NCBI RefSeq assembly: GCF_021729885.1
Contig: NZ_CP063401.1
Location: 992,001 to 1,056,000 of the forward strand
Source of the DNA: Devosia sp. SL43
Lineage (GTDB): Bacteria > Pseudomonadota > Alphaproteobacteria > Rhizobiales > Devosiaceae
Direction of reading: 5' to 3'
DNA: 64,000 nucleotides
Part shown: positions 16,719 to 26,444 of the stretch, one piece after another
Layout of the letters: every line of letters starts with the position of its first letter
Position numbering within the stretch: position 1 is the first letter of the stretch
The notes under the pieces: generated by a model
Seen by the model: the letters and a program-made list of their open reading frames with translations, nothing else
Told to the model about the DNA's origin: nothing
The model's database searches: none
Program-made: the position numbers and the translations under genes

Positions 16719-17150
16719 TTAGTCTGCGGCTTCCTCGGCGCGCCTGGCCGTCACGAAGGCACTGCCGCCCGGCAGCCGGTCGGTATTTGGTTTTCCGGGA
16801 TCGACTACCCGCCAGAACGGCACGGCCTGCTTGCCCGCGGCATGATCGGCGACAGATTTCGCGGCGACGATCTTGATCATGCGCTGGGTGGTGACAGGAC
16901 AGGTGGCCTCGACGCCCTTCGCGGCGGCCATGTCGGCGCGAAGCTCAGCCAGGGTCCGTGTCTCGCCGGATGGCACGGCCAGCATGTGCGCCGCCACAAG
17001 TTCGGCGCTGGGCATCAGCATGGTCTGGTCGACCATGACGCCGCCAACGCTATGCGGCCGGTTCTTGATGGTGCTCTGATCGTTCATCGCGACACTCTGG
17101 CAGGTCGGCTGCCGCTCCACTTGATCGGACTTGCGCTTAGTCTTGCCCAT
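16719..17150 (-). CDS. MGMT-family (alkyltransferase DNA-binding fold) protein lacking the acceptor cysteine
   Basis: The 143-residue protein resembles the DNA-binding domain of O6-methylguanine methyltransferases: VPSGETRTLAELRADMAAAK matches the helix-turn-helix start, and PFWRVV takes the place of the PCHRV active-site motif. The acceptor Cys is therefore a Phe or Trp. The only Cys (CPVTTQRM) is elsewhere, at a site I recall as conserved in a subfamily annotated only as 'MGMT family protein'. The N-terminus is basic (MGKTKRKSDQ). Repair by alkyl transfer is unlikely; DNA binding or an alkyltransferase-like role is possible. It lies 45 bases from, and divergent to, the M32 carboxypeptidase gene. 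Alternative start ATG 17087. Confidence 0.65.
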   Translation of the reverse strand: MGKTKRKSDQVERQPTCQSVAMNDQSTIKNRPHSVGGVMVDQTMLMPSAELVAAHMLAVPSGETRTLAELRADMAAAKGVEATCPVTTQRMIKIVAAKSVADHAAGKQAVPFWRVVDPGKPNTDRLPGGSAFVTARRAEEAAD

Positions 17151-17195
17151 GACGACGAGCTGTGAAAGACAAATCCGGCATTTTCGGAGTTAGCT

Positions 17196-18686
17196 ATGTC
17201 CTTTGAGAAACTCGACATCCTCGGCCGCAGGCTTGAAGCGCTGGAGCATGCACTCTCCATCCTGGGCGCCGACGAAGCGACCCATATGGCGGTCGGCGGC
17301 GGCGAGAAGCGGGCCGAAGCCATGTCCAACCTGGCAGGCATGTATCACGCCCAGGCCACGGCGCCTGAGATAGGCGACTGGATCGAGGCGGCGAGGCCCG
17401 AGACAGAGGACCAGAAATTGGCTCTGGCAGAGTTCAAGCGCCAGTACACCAATGCGACGTGCCTGCCGACCGAGTTCGTCGAACGCCGGACCGCCGCCAC
17501 CATGCGCTCGGAGCAGCTCTGGCGCGACCTGCGGGCCAAGGGCGATTGGGACAGCTTCCTGCCGGCGCTGGAAGGCGTCGTCGCGCTGGTGCGGGAAGAG
17601 GCGCAACTGCGTGCAGACGCGCTGAAACTGGCACCCTATGACGCGCTGATGGATCAGTATGATCCGGGCAATCGGACTGCCGAGTTGGATGTGGTGTTTG
17701 ACGATTTGAAGAGCTTCCTCAAGGGATTCGTGCCCGAGGCTCTGGCGGCGCAGGACGCGCGGTTGACGCGGCACCCGCGTAAGACGCTCAATGGGCCCTA
17801 CCCGATCGTGAAGCAGCGTGAACTGGGCCTCGCCGCCATGCGTGCCGTCGGTTTCGACTTCACCCACGGGTCCCTCGCCGTATCGCACCATCCCTTCTGT
17901 GGCGGTGTGCCGACCGATGTTCGCATGACCACACGCTACCGCACCGACGAGTTCCTGAGTTCGCTGATGGGCGTGCTGCACGAGACCGGCCACGCGCTCT
18001 ACGAACAGGGCCTGCCCAAGGAGTGGTCGCATTGGCCGCTGGGCAAGGCGCGCGGCATGGGCATTCACGAGAGCCAGAGCCTGTTCGTCGAGATGCAGCT
18101 GGCGCGCAGCCCCGAATTCTGGGAATTCACGCTGCCGCTGGTGCATCTGCATCTGGGCGAGGACGCCATTCCCGGCTGGGAAATCGCCGATATCCTCAAC
18201 GAGGTGAACTTCGTCGAGCGCGGCTACATCCGCGTCGATGCCGACGAGGTCACCTACCCGCTGCACGTCATCCTGCGCTACGAGTTGGAACAGGACCTGG
18301 TCAACGGCAAACTGGAGGCCAGCCAGATCCCCGAGGCCTGGGACGCCAAGATGACCGAGTATCTCGGCATTTCCACCATAAACGATCCCAAGGACGGCCC
18401 GATGCAGGACGTGCATTGGCCGGGCGGCGCCTTTGGTTATTTCCCGAGCTATACGCTGGGCGCGATGATCGCGGCGCAGCAATGGGCGGCACTGGAAAAG
18501 GCGCAGCCTGCTGTGCGCGAAGACATCCGCAAGGGTGACTTCACCGGCGTCAATCAGTGGCGCAGCGACAATATCTGGTCGCAGGGCTCACGCTGGTCGA
18601 CACCCGATTTGATCACCAAAGCGACGGGCGAGCCGCTGAACGCGGATTTCTTCAAGGCGCATTTGAAGCGGCGGTACCTGGCTTAG
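17196..18686 (+). CDS. Metallocarboxypeptidase, family M32 (Taq type)
   Basis: The 496-residue enzyme removes C-terminal amino acids from peptides and is cytoplasmic, with no signal peptide. The zinc motif HETGH lies at about residues 262-266, with the third ligand in IHESQSLFVE downstream. YFPSYTLGAMIAAQQWAALE near the C-terminus and the length are standard for M32. The start ATG 17196 follows GGAG a few bases upstream. Its 3' end overlaps the stop of the convergent DapA-family gene by four bases. No functional link with its neighbours is evident. Confidence 0.93.
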   Translation: MSFEKLDILGRRLEALEHALSILGADEATHMAVGGGEKRAEAMSNLAGMYHAQATAPEIGDWIEAARPETEDQKLALAEFKRQYTNATCLPTEFVERRTAATMRSEQLWRDLRAKGDWDSFLPALEGVVALVREEAQLRADALKLAPYDALMDQYDPGNRTAELDVVFDDLKSFLKGFVPEALAAQDARLTRHPRKTLNGPYPIVKQRELGLAAMRAVGFDFTHGSLAVSHHPFCGGVPTDVRMTTRYRTDEFLSSLMGVLHETGHALYEQGLPKEWSHWPLGKARGMGIHESQSLFVEMQLARSPEFWEFTLPLVHLHLGEDAIPGWEIADILNEVNFVERGYIRVDADEVTYPLHVILRYELEQDLVNGKLEASQIPEAWDAKMTEYLGISTINDPKDGPMQDVHWPGGAFGYFPSYTLGAMIAAQQWAALEKAQPAVREDIRKGDFTGVNQWRSDNIWSQGSRWSTPDLITKATGEPLNADFFKAHLKRRYLA

Positions 18687-19591
18687 GTCAGGCCCCACTG
18701 GCGCAGCAGGGCGACCAGCCGCTCCTGCTGCGTATCGGTTAGCAAATCGGCAGATGGTGGACGGGCGGGGCCGCAGTCCTCGCCCATGAGCCTGAGCGCG
18801 GCTTTGACCGTTGTGACATTGGTGCCGCCGAGTTCCTCGGCGCGGATGTCCTCGAACACGGACATGATGGCGATCAGACGCTGGGCCTCGACATAGTCGC
18901 CAGCATCCAGCGCCTTGTGGATGGCCACCGAATGCGCCGGCCACACATTGATCAGACCGGACGTAAAGCCCCGCGCGCCAACGGCGTAAAGCGGCGGCGC
19001 CCAGGTTTCGGCAAGGCCGCCGACCCAGACGATGTCGTCGGGTGCGTTGCGAATGGCTTCGCCCAGCTTGAGCGGCGCGGGCGTTGCCCATTTGACTCCG
19101 GCCACGCCCGGAATGCTGCACAGCTTGACGATGTTGGCCGTGCCAATGGCGTCATTGCGCAGGTAGAGCATCAGCGGCAGGCCATCGGCGGCATCGGCTA
19201 CGCGCGCGACATAGTCGAGTACGCCACGTGGCGAGGCGAAGGGATCGGGTGGCTGGTGAACCATCAGGGCCGCAGCCCCTGCCCGCTTGCTGGCTTTGGC
19301 CAGCACAACGGCATCACCGACGCTCTTGCCGACGCCACCGATCAGCGGCGCCCTGCCGGCAATGTGCTCCGCCGCGGCCGCCACCATCGCTTCGGCCTCG
19401 GGCATTGTGAGCCCATAGAACTCGCCAGTATTGCCATTGGACACCAGCGCATGCACGCCCGCACCGATCGCGCGATCGACGATCGGCTTCAGGCGATCCG
19501 GGGCGATGCGGTCATCCGCATCGAACGGCGTGACCAGAATGCCTGAAATACCCGACAGCGCTGCCCTCAGATCCGCCGACGCTCCAGCCAT
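18683..19591 (-). CDS. Dihydrodipicolinate synthase/N-acetylneuraminate lyase family aldolase
   Basis: This 302-residue (beta/alpha)8 aldolase has the family features: an N-terminal GILVTPFDADDRI, the segment VHALVSNGNTGEFYGLTMPE (GxTGE type), YLRND for the catalytic Tyr region (LMLYLRNDAIG) and GVAGVKWATP for the Schiff-base Lys. Family members split or join 2-keto acids; true DapA is not assured. It lies after a rhamnoside ABC importer and near a rhamnosidase, so cleavage of 2-keto-3-deoxy-L-rhamnonate or a related sugar acid is a reasonable inference. It has its own promoter with a perfect palindrome at 19618-19633, pointing to a separate regulator. Confidence 0.8.
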   Translation of the reverse strand: MAGASADLRAALSGISGILVTPFDADDRIAPDRLKPIVDRAIGAGVHALVSNGNTGEFYGLTMPEAEAMVAAAAEHIAGRAPLIGGVGKSVGDAVVLAKASKRAGAAALMVHQPPDPFASPRGVLDYVARVADAADGLPLMLYLRNDAIGTANIVKLCSIPGVAGVKWATPAPLKLGEAIRNAPDDIVWVGGLAETWAPPLYAVGARGFTSGLINVWPAHSVAIHKALDAGDYVEAQRLIAIMSVFEDIRAEELGGTNVTTVKAALRLMGEDCGPARPPSADLLTDTQQERLVALLRQWGLT

Positions 19592-19617
19592 GGCTCATCC
19601 CATCATGTATGGTAGGT

Positions 19618-19659
19618 GTAACTGGCCAGTTACTTAAAACCTGCCATCACATGGGTCAA
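19618..19659 (-). promoter_or_regulatory. Promoter with perfect 16-bp palindromic operator for the aldolase gene
   Basis: On the minus strand TTGACC (19659-19654) and TTAAGT (19637-19632) are 16 bases apart. The perfect palindrome GTAACTGGCCAGTTAC (19618-19633) overlaps the -10 and start region, 27 bases from the aldolase ATG. Such palindromes are typical of GntR-family repressors; no GntR gene is in the window. Confidence 0.65.
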
Positions 19660-19668
19660 GCGCCAGTC

Positions 19669-20751
<1,083 letters not shown>

Positions 20752-20756
20752 TTTTG

Positions 20757-21584
20757 TTATCCTTTGACGGCGCCAGCGGTCATGCCCGCAACGATCTGCC
20801 GGTTGAAGAACAGGAAGACGATCAGCGGCGGGATGGTGATGAGGGCAATGTTGGTGAAGAGCAGGTTGTAGGAGGTGCTGAACTGGCTCTGGAAATTGTA
20901 GAGGGTCAGCTGCACCGTCGCGTTCTGGTTGCCAGGCAGGAAGTAGAGCGGGTTGGTGAAGTCGTTGAAGATGGCAACGGACTGCACCACGATATTGGTG
21001 ACGGTCACCGGCCAGAGCAGCGGCAGCACGACGCGGAAGAATACATCGAACGGACGGGCGCCATCGATGATCGCAGCTTCATCCAGTTCGCGCGGAATAG
21101 TGGCGATGAAGGCGCGATACAAAAGGATAGTGAACGGCAGGCCATAGGCGACCTCGATCAGCACCAGACCGTGCAACCTCGCGAAGAGACCTGTCCCTTG
21201 CAGTAGCCAGATTGTCGGCACCACCGCCGGGGGAATCATCAGCCCGGCCAGAATGAGAAATTCGATCAGTCCGTTGAACCTGGTCTTGCGGCGCTGCAGC
21301 ACGAAGCCAACCATGGCGCCGAAGATCACCAGCAGCGTTACGCTGGCCACCGTCAGGATGGTGGAGTTGATGAAGGCCGTCACAAGCATCCAGTTTCGGG
21401 TCGTGACCACCTCGACCACGTTGCTCCACAGTGCATTGCCGGCGGGCCAGGAGAAATCGAGCAGCGCCGCCTGCCGTTGATCCTTGAATGCCATCAGGAC
21501 GATGAAGGCGAAGGGCACCAGAAAGACGACTATCGAAGCCAGGATGGCAACGACGCTCAGCCAGTATTTGCGGATCATCGTCAT
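20757..21584 (-). CDS. Sugar ABC transporter permease (MalG type)
   Basis: The 275-residue permease has six membrane segments and the EAA loop near residues 180-200 ([20 protein letters not shown]), as in CUT1 inner permeases. The start is the ATG at 21584, which overlaps the stop of the upstream permease by four bases (ATGA). The longer open frame further upstream lies inside that gene and is not used. It pairs with the MalF-type permease to form the channel. Confidence 0.93.
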   Translation of the reverse strand: MTMIRKYWLSVVAILASIVVFLVPFAFIVLMAFKDQRQAALLDFSWPAGNALWSNVVEVVTTRNWMLVTAFINSTILTVASVTLLVIFGAMVGFVLQRRKTRFNGLIEFLILAGLMIPPAVVPTIWLLQGTGLFARLHGLVLIEVAYGLPFTILLYRAFIATIPRELDEAAIIDGARPFDVFFRVVLPLLWPVTVTNIVVQSVAIFNDFTNPLYFLPGNQNATVQLTLYNFQSQFSTSYNLLFTNIALITIPPLIVFLFFNRQIVAGMTAGAVKG

Positions 21585-22492
21585 TCGTGCCCCTGCTTGC
21601 GGTTGAGCAACATGGTCAGAGGAATGACCAGTGCCGCGACCAGCACGAACAGCACAACGTTGCCGGCGGTCGAAAGCCCATAGAAGCCGGCCTGATATTG
21701 CTTGTAGATGACAGAGGCGACGGTATCGGAGGCAAAGCCGGGGCCGCCGCGCGTCATGGCCCAGATTAGATCGAAGGTGCGCAGGCCGCCGATGAAACTG
21801 AGGATAATGACGGTAGACGTCGCGGGTCGGCACAGCGGCAGGGTGATTTCGAAAAAATTCTGCAGCTTGGTCGCGCCATCGATACGGGCAGCTTCGTAAT
21901 AGTCCTTGGGAATGGCCACGATACCAGCGATGTAGATGACAGTGGCCAGACCCACACCTTTCCACACATCCACCAACGCCACCGAATAGAGCGCCAGGTT
22001 GGGGTCGACCAACCAGCCCGGCCCCTTGATGCCAAGCAGAGCCAGCCCCTCGTTGATCATGCCGTTGGTGGGATGCATGAGAACGGTGAAGGTGATGCCG
22101 ACGCCCACCGTCGACACCAGCACCGGAAAGAAGACCACCGAGCGCAGATAGCCGCGGGCAGCGACCTGGCTGGTGAGCAGCACAGCCAGCAACAGGCCGA
22201 GCACCACCTTGAGGCCGGATGTAATGACTGCATAAAGGATCGTGTTGATCAGACCCTTGATCAGGAACGGCTCGCGCAGGAACTGGGCGAAATTGTCGAG
22301 GCCGATGAAGGTCGAGTTGAACAACGTCCAGCGCGTCAGGCTGAAATAGAGCGAGGCAACGGTGGGCAGCAGAAACAGCACGCCGTAGATGATGGCTGCC
22401 GGCAGGAAGAACCAGCCCGGATAGGGCGAGCGGCGCTTGAGCACCGGCGCGGGAGCGGCGGAAGCCGTTCCAGTCGCAGTCATGACAGCCAT
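21581..22492 (-). CDS. Sugar ABC transporter permease (MalF type)
   Basis: The 303-residue permease has about six membrane segments. Its EAA-loop motif is IPKDYYEAARIDGATKLQNF, typical of carbohydrate importers. The ATG at 22492 has AAGGAG six bases upstream and is preferred to the longer frame from 22546. It lies 70 bases after the binding-protein gene and overlaps the next permease by four bases. Confidence 0.93.
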   Translation of the reverse strand: MAVMTATGTASAAPAPVLKRRSPYPGWFFLPAAIIYGVLFLLPTVASLYFSLTRWTLFNSTFIGLDNFAQFLREPFLIKGLINTILYAVITSGLKVVLGLLLAVLLTSQVAARGYLRSVVFFPVLVSTVGVGITFTVLMHPTNGMINEGLALLGIKGPGWLVDPNLALYSVALVDVWKGVGLATVIYIAGIVAIPKDYYEAARIDGATKLQNFFEITLPLCRPATSTVIILSFIGGLRTFDLIWAMTRGGPGFASDTVASVIYKQYQAGFYGLSTAGNVVLFVLVAALVIPLTMLLNRKQGHE

Positions 22493-22561
22493 ACAACTCT
22501 CCTTCAGAGACGGTGGCCCCGGGCGAGACCAGACACCCGGGACCACCTCATGAGCAAGTGC

Positions 22562-23860
22562 TTACCAGCCGGGAAGGCCGAGCTGCTGAGCCTGCTTGCG
22601 CACGTCCTCGTCGTAGAGAGCCGCGCCATCGGCGGCCGGACGGATGCCCGAGCCGACTTCGACGGTGATCTGCTCGAGAGCCGGGCCCTTGATGGGCGAC
22701 AGGAACTCGAGTGCCGGGCCATTCTGACCGCCCTCGGCGAAGTAGGGCAGCATGTCGCTCACGGCCGGCGGCACATCATCAGGCAGCGTGCAGCCATTGA
22801 TCAGGTATGGGCCCGAGGCACCGCCAGCGCGCGTCTGGGCCTCGCAGCCTTCGACGCTGGCGACGAACGCCACGAACTTCTTGGCAGCATCGAGGTTCGA
22901 CGTCGTGGTCGGAATATAGATGCCATCGGGCATCCATACGGTCAGGCCGTTCAGCGCTGCATCGTCACCGGGCTGGGCGAAGAAGCCGACATTGGCGAGG
23001 TTCTCGGGATAGGTGGCGGCAATAGCCGTGGTCGCGAAAGTCAGCATCGGGTAATGCGCGCCCTCGCCGGCGGAGACCATGCGGATGCCGTCATCATACT
23101 TCGCCGCGCCGAAATCCTCGTTGAGATAGCCGGCGTCGAACACTTCCTGTAGCTTCTCGAAGCCGCGCAGAGCCGCCGGGTCTGTGGCGAACTTGGCCTC
23201 GTTGGCCGTGTAGTTGTTGGCGAAGTTCGCGTCCTTGGCCGACACGTTGTAATAGTCGGCCAGCACGAACAGCTGGCTGGTCCAGGTGTCGCCATAGGTC
23301 TGGATAACCGCAACCTTGCCGGCGTCCTTGATCTTCTGGTTGTTGGCCATGAACTCGGCCCAGGTGGTGGGAACGGAGAGGCCGAGCTCTTCGTAGATCG
23401 CCTTGTTGTAATAGATGCCGCCGCCCATGGCCGCGCCCATCGGAGCGCCGCGAATGGTGCCATCCGGCGCCGTCACGACCTGCTTGAACGAGGCCTGCAC
23501 ATCGGCCTGCCAGGGTTCGTTGGTCAGGTCGACGAGGAACTGTGCTGGATTGATCGCCTGGAACAGCGAACCGGAATTGTAGCGGAACACATCGGCCATC
23601 GTGCCCGTCGCGAGGCGCGTCTTGATCATGTTATCGCCTTCCGAACCGCCGGGACGGGTTTCGATATCGATGTTGATATCGGGATTGGCGGCTTCGAAGC
23701 TCTTGACGATCTCCTCGGCCACGGCGACGCCGTCGGCACCGCTCGGGATCAGGTAGGTCAGATTGATCGACTGCGCGAAAGCACCGCCTGTCAGCGCCGT
23801 CATCGCCAGCATGGCAGCGGACAAGCCCGCCAGCGCCGTCCTGCGTGTAGTCATGGTCAT
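22562..23860 (-). CDS. Sugar ABC transporter substrate-binding protein (family 1)
   Basis: This 432-residue periplasmic protein has a signal peptide (MTMTTRRTALAGLSAAML, cleavage near AFAQS) and the layout of family 1 carbohydrate-binding proteins (NPDINIDIETRPGGSEGDNM near the N-terminus; GEGAHYPMLTFATTAIAATY in the middle). The start ATG 23860 has GGGAGAG about eight bases upstream; ATG 23854 is an alternative. It lies between the rhamnosidase gene and the permease genes, so it likely binds rhamnose-containing saccharides or glycosides. This is inferred from context. Confidence 0.9.
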   Translation of the reverse strand: MTMTTRRTALAGLSAAMLAMTALTGGAFAQSINLTYLIPSGADGVAVAEEIVKSFEAANPDINIDIETRPGGSEGDNMIKTRLATGTMADVFRYNSGSLFQAINPAQFLVDLTNEPWQADVQASFKQVVTAPDGTIRGAPMGAAMGGGIYYNKAIYEELGLSVPTTWAEFMANNQKIKDAGKVAVIQTYGDTWTSQLFVLADYYNVSAKDANFANNYTANEAKFATDPAALRGFEKLQEVFDAGYLNEDFGAAKYDDGIRMVSAGEGAHYPMLTFATTAIAATYPENLANVGFFAQPGDDAALNGLTVWMPDGIYIPTTTSNLDAAKKFVAFVASVEGCEAQTRAGGASGPYLINGCTLPDDVPPAVSDMLPYFAEGGQNGPALEFLSPIKGPALEQITVEVGSGIRPAADGAALYDEDVRKQAQQLGLPGW

Positions 23861-23918
23861 TGGTCTCTCTCCCATTATGCCCGCACCATGCGGACCATTC
23901 ATTGCCGTCGCCTGTTGG

Positions 23919-26300
23919 TCAGGGCGTCCGGGCATTGATGCTGTGCTCGGACTTCTGCGCGCGCAGGACCGGCGTAAAATTGAAGGTGATGCTATGCTTG
24001 CCCGGCGTCAGGGCCTTGTCGCCATGCCCGTCCCAGGCCGAGCCGTCGACAGAGATGTTGCGGCAGTCAGCCGACAGTCGCAGTACGCCCGAGGACGCAG
24101 CGGGAACTTCGACACTGTAGGTCACCGCATCGCCAGATACCGTCCATTCGGCTCGGATCGTGCCCCTTGGGCTGTCGTGATGCGCCTTGACCGGAGACAG
24201 GTCGGCAATGACGGTCGGCTCGAAGATGATCGTGGCAAAGCCCGGATCGGTCTCGTCCGGACGGAAGCCGGCGACACCTTCGAGCAACCATTGGCACACC
24301 GCGCCATAGGCGTAGTGGTTGTAGGAATTCATCTGCGGATTGTATATCGATCCATCCGCCTGGATCGCGTCCCAGCGCTCCCAGATCGTCGTGGCGCCCA
24401 TCTTGACCTGATAGAGCCAGCCCGGAACCTCTTCCTGCAGGAATACATCCGCCGCAAGGCCGACTTCGCCGATCTTGACCAGCGCCGGCAGCAGCGCCGG
24501 CGTGCCGATGAAGCCAGTGCCAATGCGGCCGTCGCTGCGCTTGATGGTCGCCTTGAAGTAGCGCTTGGCGGCTTCCTGCTTGTCGGCAGGGATCAGGTCG
24601 TGGAGGAACGCCAGGGCGTACGAAGTCTGGTCGTCATAGGCCAGGCGCCCGGAGGCGGTGATAAACTCGTCGGCGAAAGCGGCTTTGACCTGGGCAGCAA
24701 TGCCTTCCAGGCGCTCGGCCAAGTCTGCCTGGCCGACGATTCGCGCGATGCGTGCCACATGTGTCGACGCGATGAACAGGTAGATCGTCGCCGAGGCGTC
24801 GTCGCCTATGGTCGGCAGCGGCTTGGCGCTGGGGCCGCTCGGCTGCAACCAGTCGCCAAAGGAGAAGCCGCGGCCACCCCATTCGCGGGGTGGACTGACG
24901 ATCGGTCCTTCGCTGATCGACCAGACGAAATCGACCCATTTGACCATGGCCGGCAGGACTTCGCGCAGGATCGCGGTGTTGCCGTAGTGCAGATAGACCT
25001 GCCACGGGATCATCCAGATGGCATCGCCCCAACCGGTGGAGCCGAAGAAGCCGGGGTAATCCTTGGACTGCATGCGCGTTGGATCGGGCGACACATGGGG
25101 CACGGCGCCGTCTGCGCGCTGGTCGGCCATGACGTCGCGGATCCACTTCTGGAAGAAGCTCTGCGCGTCGGCTAGGTAGAGCGCCGTGCCGGCAAAGACC
25201 TGCGCGTCACCGGTCCAGCCCAGGCGCTCGTCACGCTGCGGGCAATCGGTTGGCACTTCGATGAAGTTCGCGCGCTGCGACCAGACGGTATTGAGGAACA
25301 GCCGGTCAACCAGCTGGCTGGCAGAGGTGAAGCTCGCCTTGACCTCGGTCACGGAGCTTATCGGCACCGAAACGATGCTGCCCAGCGTCGCTTTGCCGGT
25401 GATGGTCACGCGGGCATAGCGGAAACCCTGAAAGGTGAAGTGTGGGCGATAGTGCTCGGTCCCCTTGCCGGACAGCGTATATTCGAGCCGCGCTTCGGCG
25501 GTGCGGAAGTTGACGTTGTAGAACGCGCCGTCCTGGTTGAGCACTTCGGCATGCTCGACGGCGACCTTGGCACCGGCCTCGCCAGTGACGTTGAAGGCGA
25601 CATAGCCACCGCTGTTCTGACCGAAATCATAGACGGTACGTCCTTCGGCATCGGTCCAGCTTTTGACCACCTGGAGCGGCGCGAGTTCGCGAACCGGCGT
25701 GGTTTCGTGGGCGACGAGCCTGGCAGGGTCGAAGTCGATAATCGCTGTACCGGCCGTTACCTTGGGCGCGAATCCAGCGTCGAATATCTCGCCAAAATAG
25801 ATGCCCGACTTGCGGACCGGCAGTTCGCCACTTTCCCAGCTTGCATCGGTCACCAGCAGCGGCGCAGTGCCGGTAGCCGCACTGCTCAGTTCGGCAATGG
25901 CGGCGATCTCGCTGCCCCACGTGTTGAAGATCGGCGCCTTGCCCCACATCATCTGCGAGCGCAGCCAGCCATCCGCCAGCCAGATTTCGATGCGGTTCTC
26001 GCCGGACACCAGCAGGTCCGCCACCGCATAGGTCTGGTAGCTCAAGCGCACGTCGTAGCTGGTCCAGCCTGGGGTCAGCTCGTCCTTGCCGACGCGCTTG
26101 CCGTTGATGAAGCAGCGATAGAGCCCAAGCGCGCTGATGCGCAGCGTCTCGTCGCCACCAACCCGGTCGAGCGTGAAGGACTTTGCCACAAAAGACGCCG
26201 GCGTCCCGACGCCCTTGTCGCTCAATGGTCGCACCATGTTCGCTACCCAGGTATGACCGTTGGCCGCGCCAACCGCGCTCGCATTCATGGCGTAGTTCAC
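23919..26300 (-). CDS. Alpha-L-rhamnosidase, glycoside hydrolase family 78
   Basis: The 793-residue enzyme shows the bacterial GH78 arrangement. An N-terminal beta domain (SALGLYRCFINGKRVGKDEL, LTPGWTSYDVRLSYQTY) and jelly-roll part with YDFGQNSGGYVAF are followed by the (alpha/alpha)6 catalytic domain starting near FIEVPTDCPQRDERLGWTGD, which carries acidic catalytic residues. It continues through NSYNHYAYGAVCQWLLEGVA to a C-terminal beta domain. There is no signal peptide, so imported rhamnosides would be cleaved in the cytoplasm. GTG 26300 is chosen (GAGGAG eight bases upstream) instead of the longer frame to 26519, which would overlap the divergent lacI-type gene. It is first gene of the rhamnoside operon. 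Confidence 0.93.
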   Translation of the reverse strand: MNYAMNASAVGAANGHTWVANMVRPLSDKGVGTPASFVAKSFTLDRVGGDETLRISALGLYRCFINGKRVGKDELTPGWTSYDVRLSYQTYAVADLLVSGENRIEIWLADGWLRSQMMWGKAPIFNTWGSEIAAIAELSSAATGTAPLLVTDASWESGELPVRKSGIYFGEIFDAGFAPKVTAGTAIIDFDPARLVAHETTPVRELAPLQVVKSWTDAEGRTVYDFGQNSGGYVAFNVTGEAGAKVAVEHAEVLNQDGAFYNVNFRTAEARLEYTLSGKGTEHYRPHFTFQGFRYARVTITGKATLGSIVSVPISSVTEVKASFTSASQLVDRLFLNTVWSQRANFIEVPTDCPQRDERLGWTGDAQVFAGTALYLADAQSFFQKWIRDVMADQRADGAVPHVSPDPTRMQSKDYPGFFGSTGWGDAIWMIPWQVYLHYGNTAILREVLPAMVKWVDFVWSISEGPIVSPPREWGGRGFSFGDWLQPSGPSAKPLPTIGDDASATIYLFIASTHVARIARIVGQADLAERLEGIAAQVKAAFADEFITASGRLAYDDQTSYALAFLHDLIPADKQEAAKRYFKATIKRSDGRIGTGFIGTPALLPALVKIGEVGLAADVFLQEEVPGWLYQVKMGATTIWERWDAIQADGSIYNPQMNSYNHYAYGAVCQWLLEGVAGFRPDETDPGFATIIFEPTVIADLSPVKAHHDSPRGTIRAEWTVSGDAVTYSVEVPAASSGVLRLSADCRNISVDGSAWDGHGDKALTPGKHSITFNFTPVLRAQKSEHSINARTP

Positions 26301-26337
26301 CGCAAATTCTCCTCGTGACGTCCCGTTGGATCGGGGT

Positions 26338-26365
26338 GTAGAATGTTCTACGTGTATCGTTCTAC
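26338..26365. promoter_or_regulatory. LacI-type operator region between rhamnosidase and regulator genes
   Basis: GTAGAA-TG-TTCTAC (26338-26351) is an inverted repeat, and a second TTCTAC follows at 26360-26365, 14 bases on; GTGTATCGTTCTAC (26352-26365) has the central CG common in LacI operators. The region lies 38 bases upstream of the rhamnosidase start, in the divergent gap. Confidence 0.55.
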
Positions 26366-26444
26366 AAACGAAGCAACTTGGCAATAGGCTTTTTTGAGCA
26401 CTGCATGCTAAGGCACACCACGAGGGGCATCTGGGTTCTGCAGA

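Noticed and set aside
20757..22496. 579-codon frame as a fused double permease
   Set aside because: The upstream half of this frame is a shadow of the MalF-type permease. A normal MalG-type protein starts at ATG 21584, with ATGA overlap.
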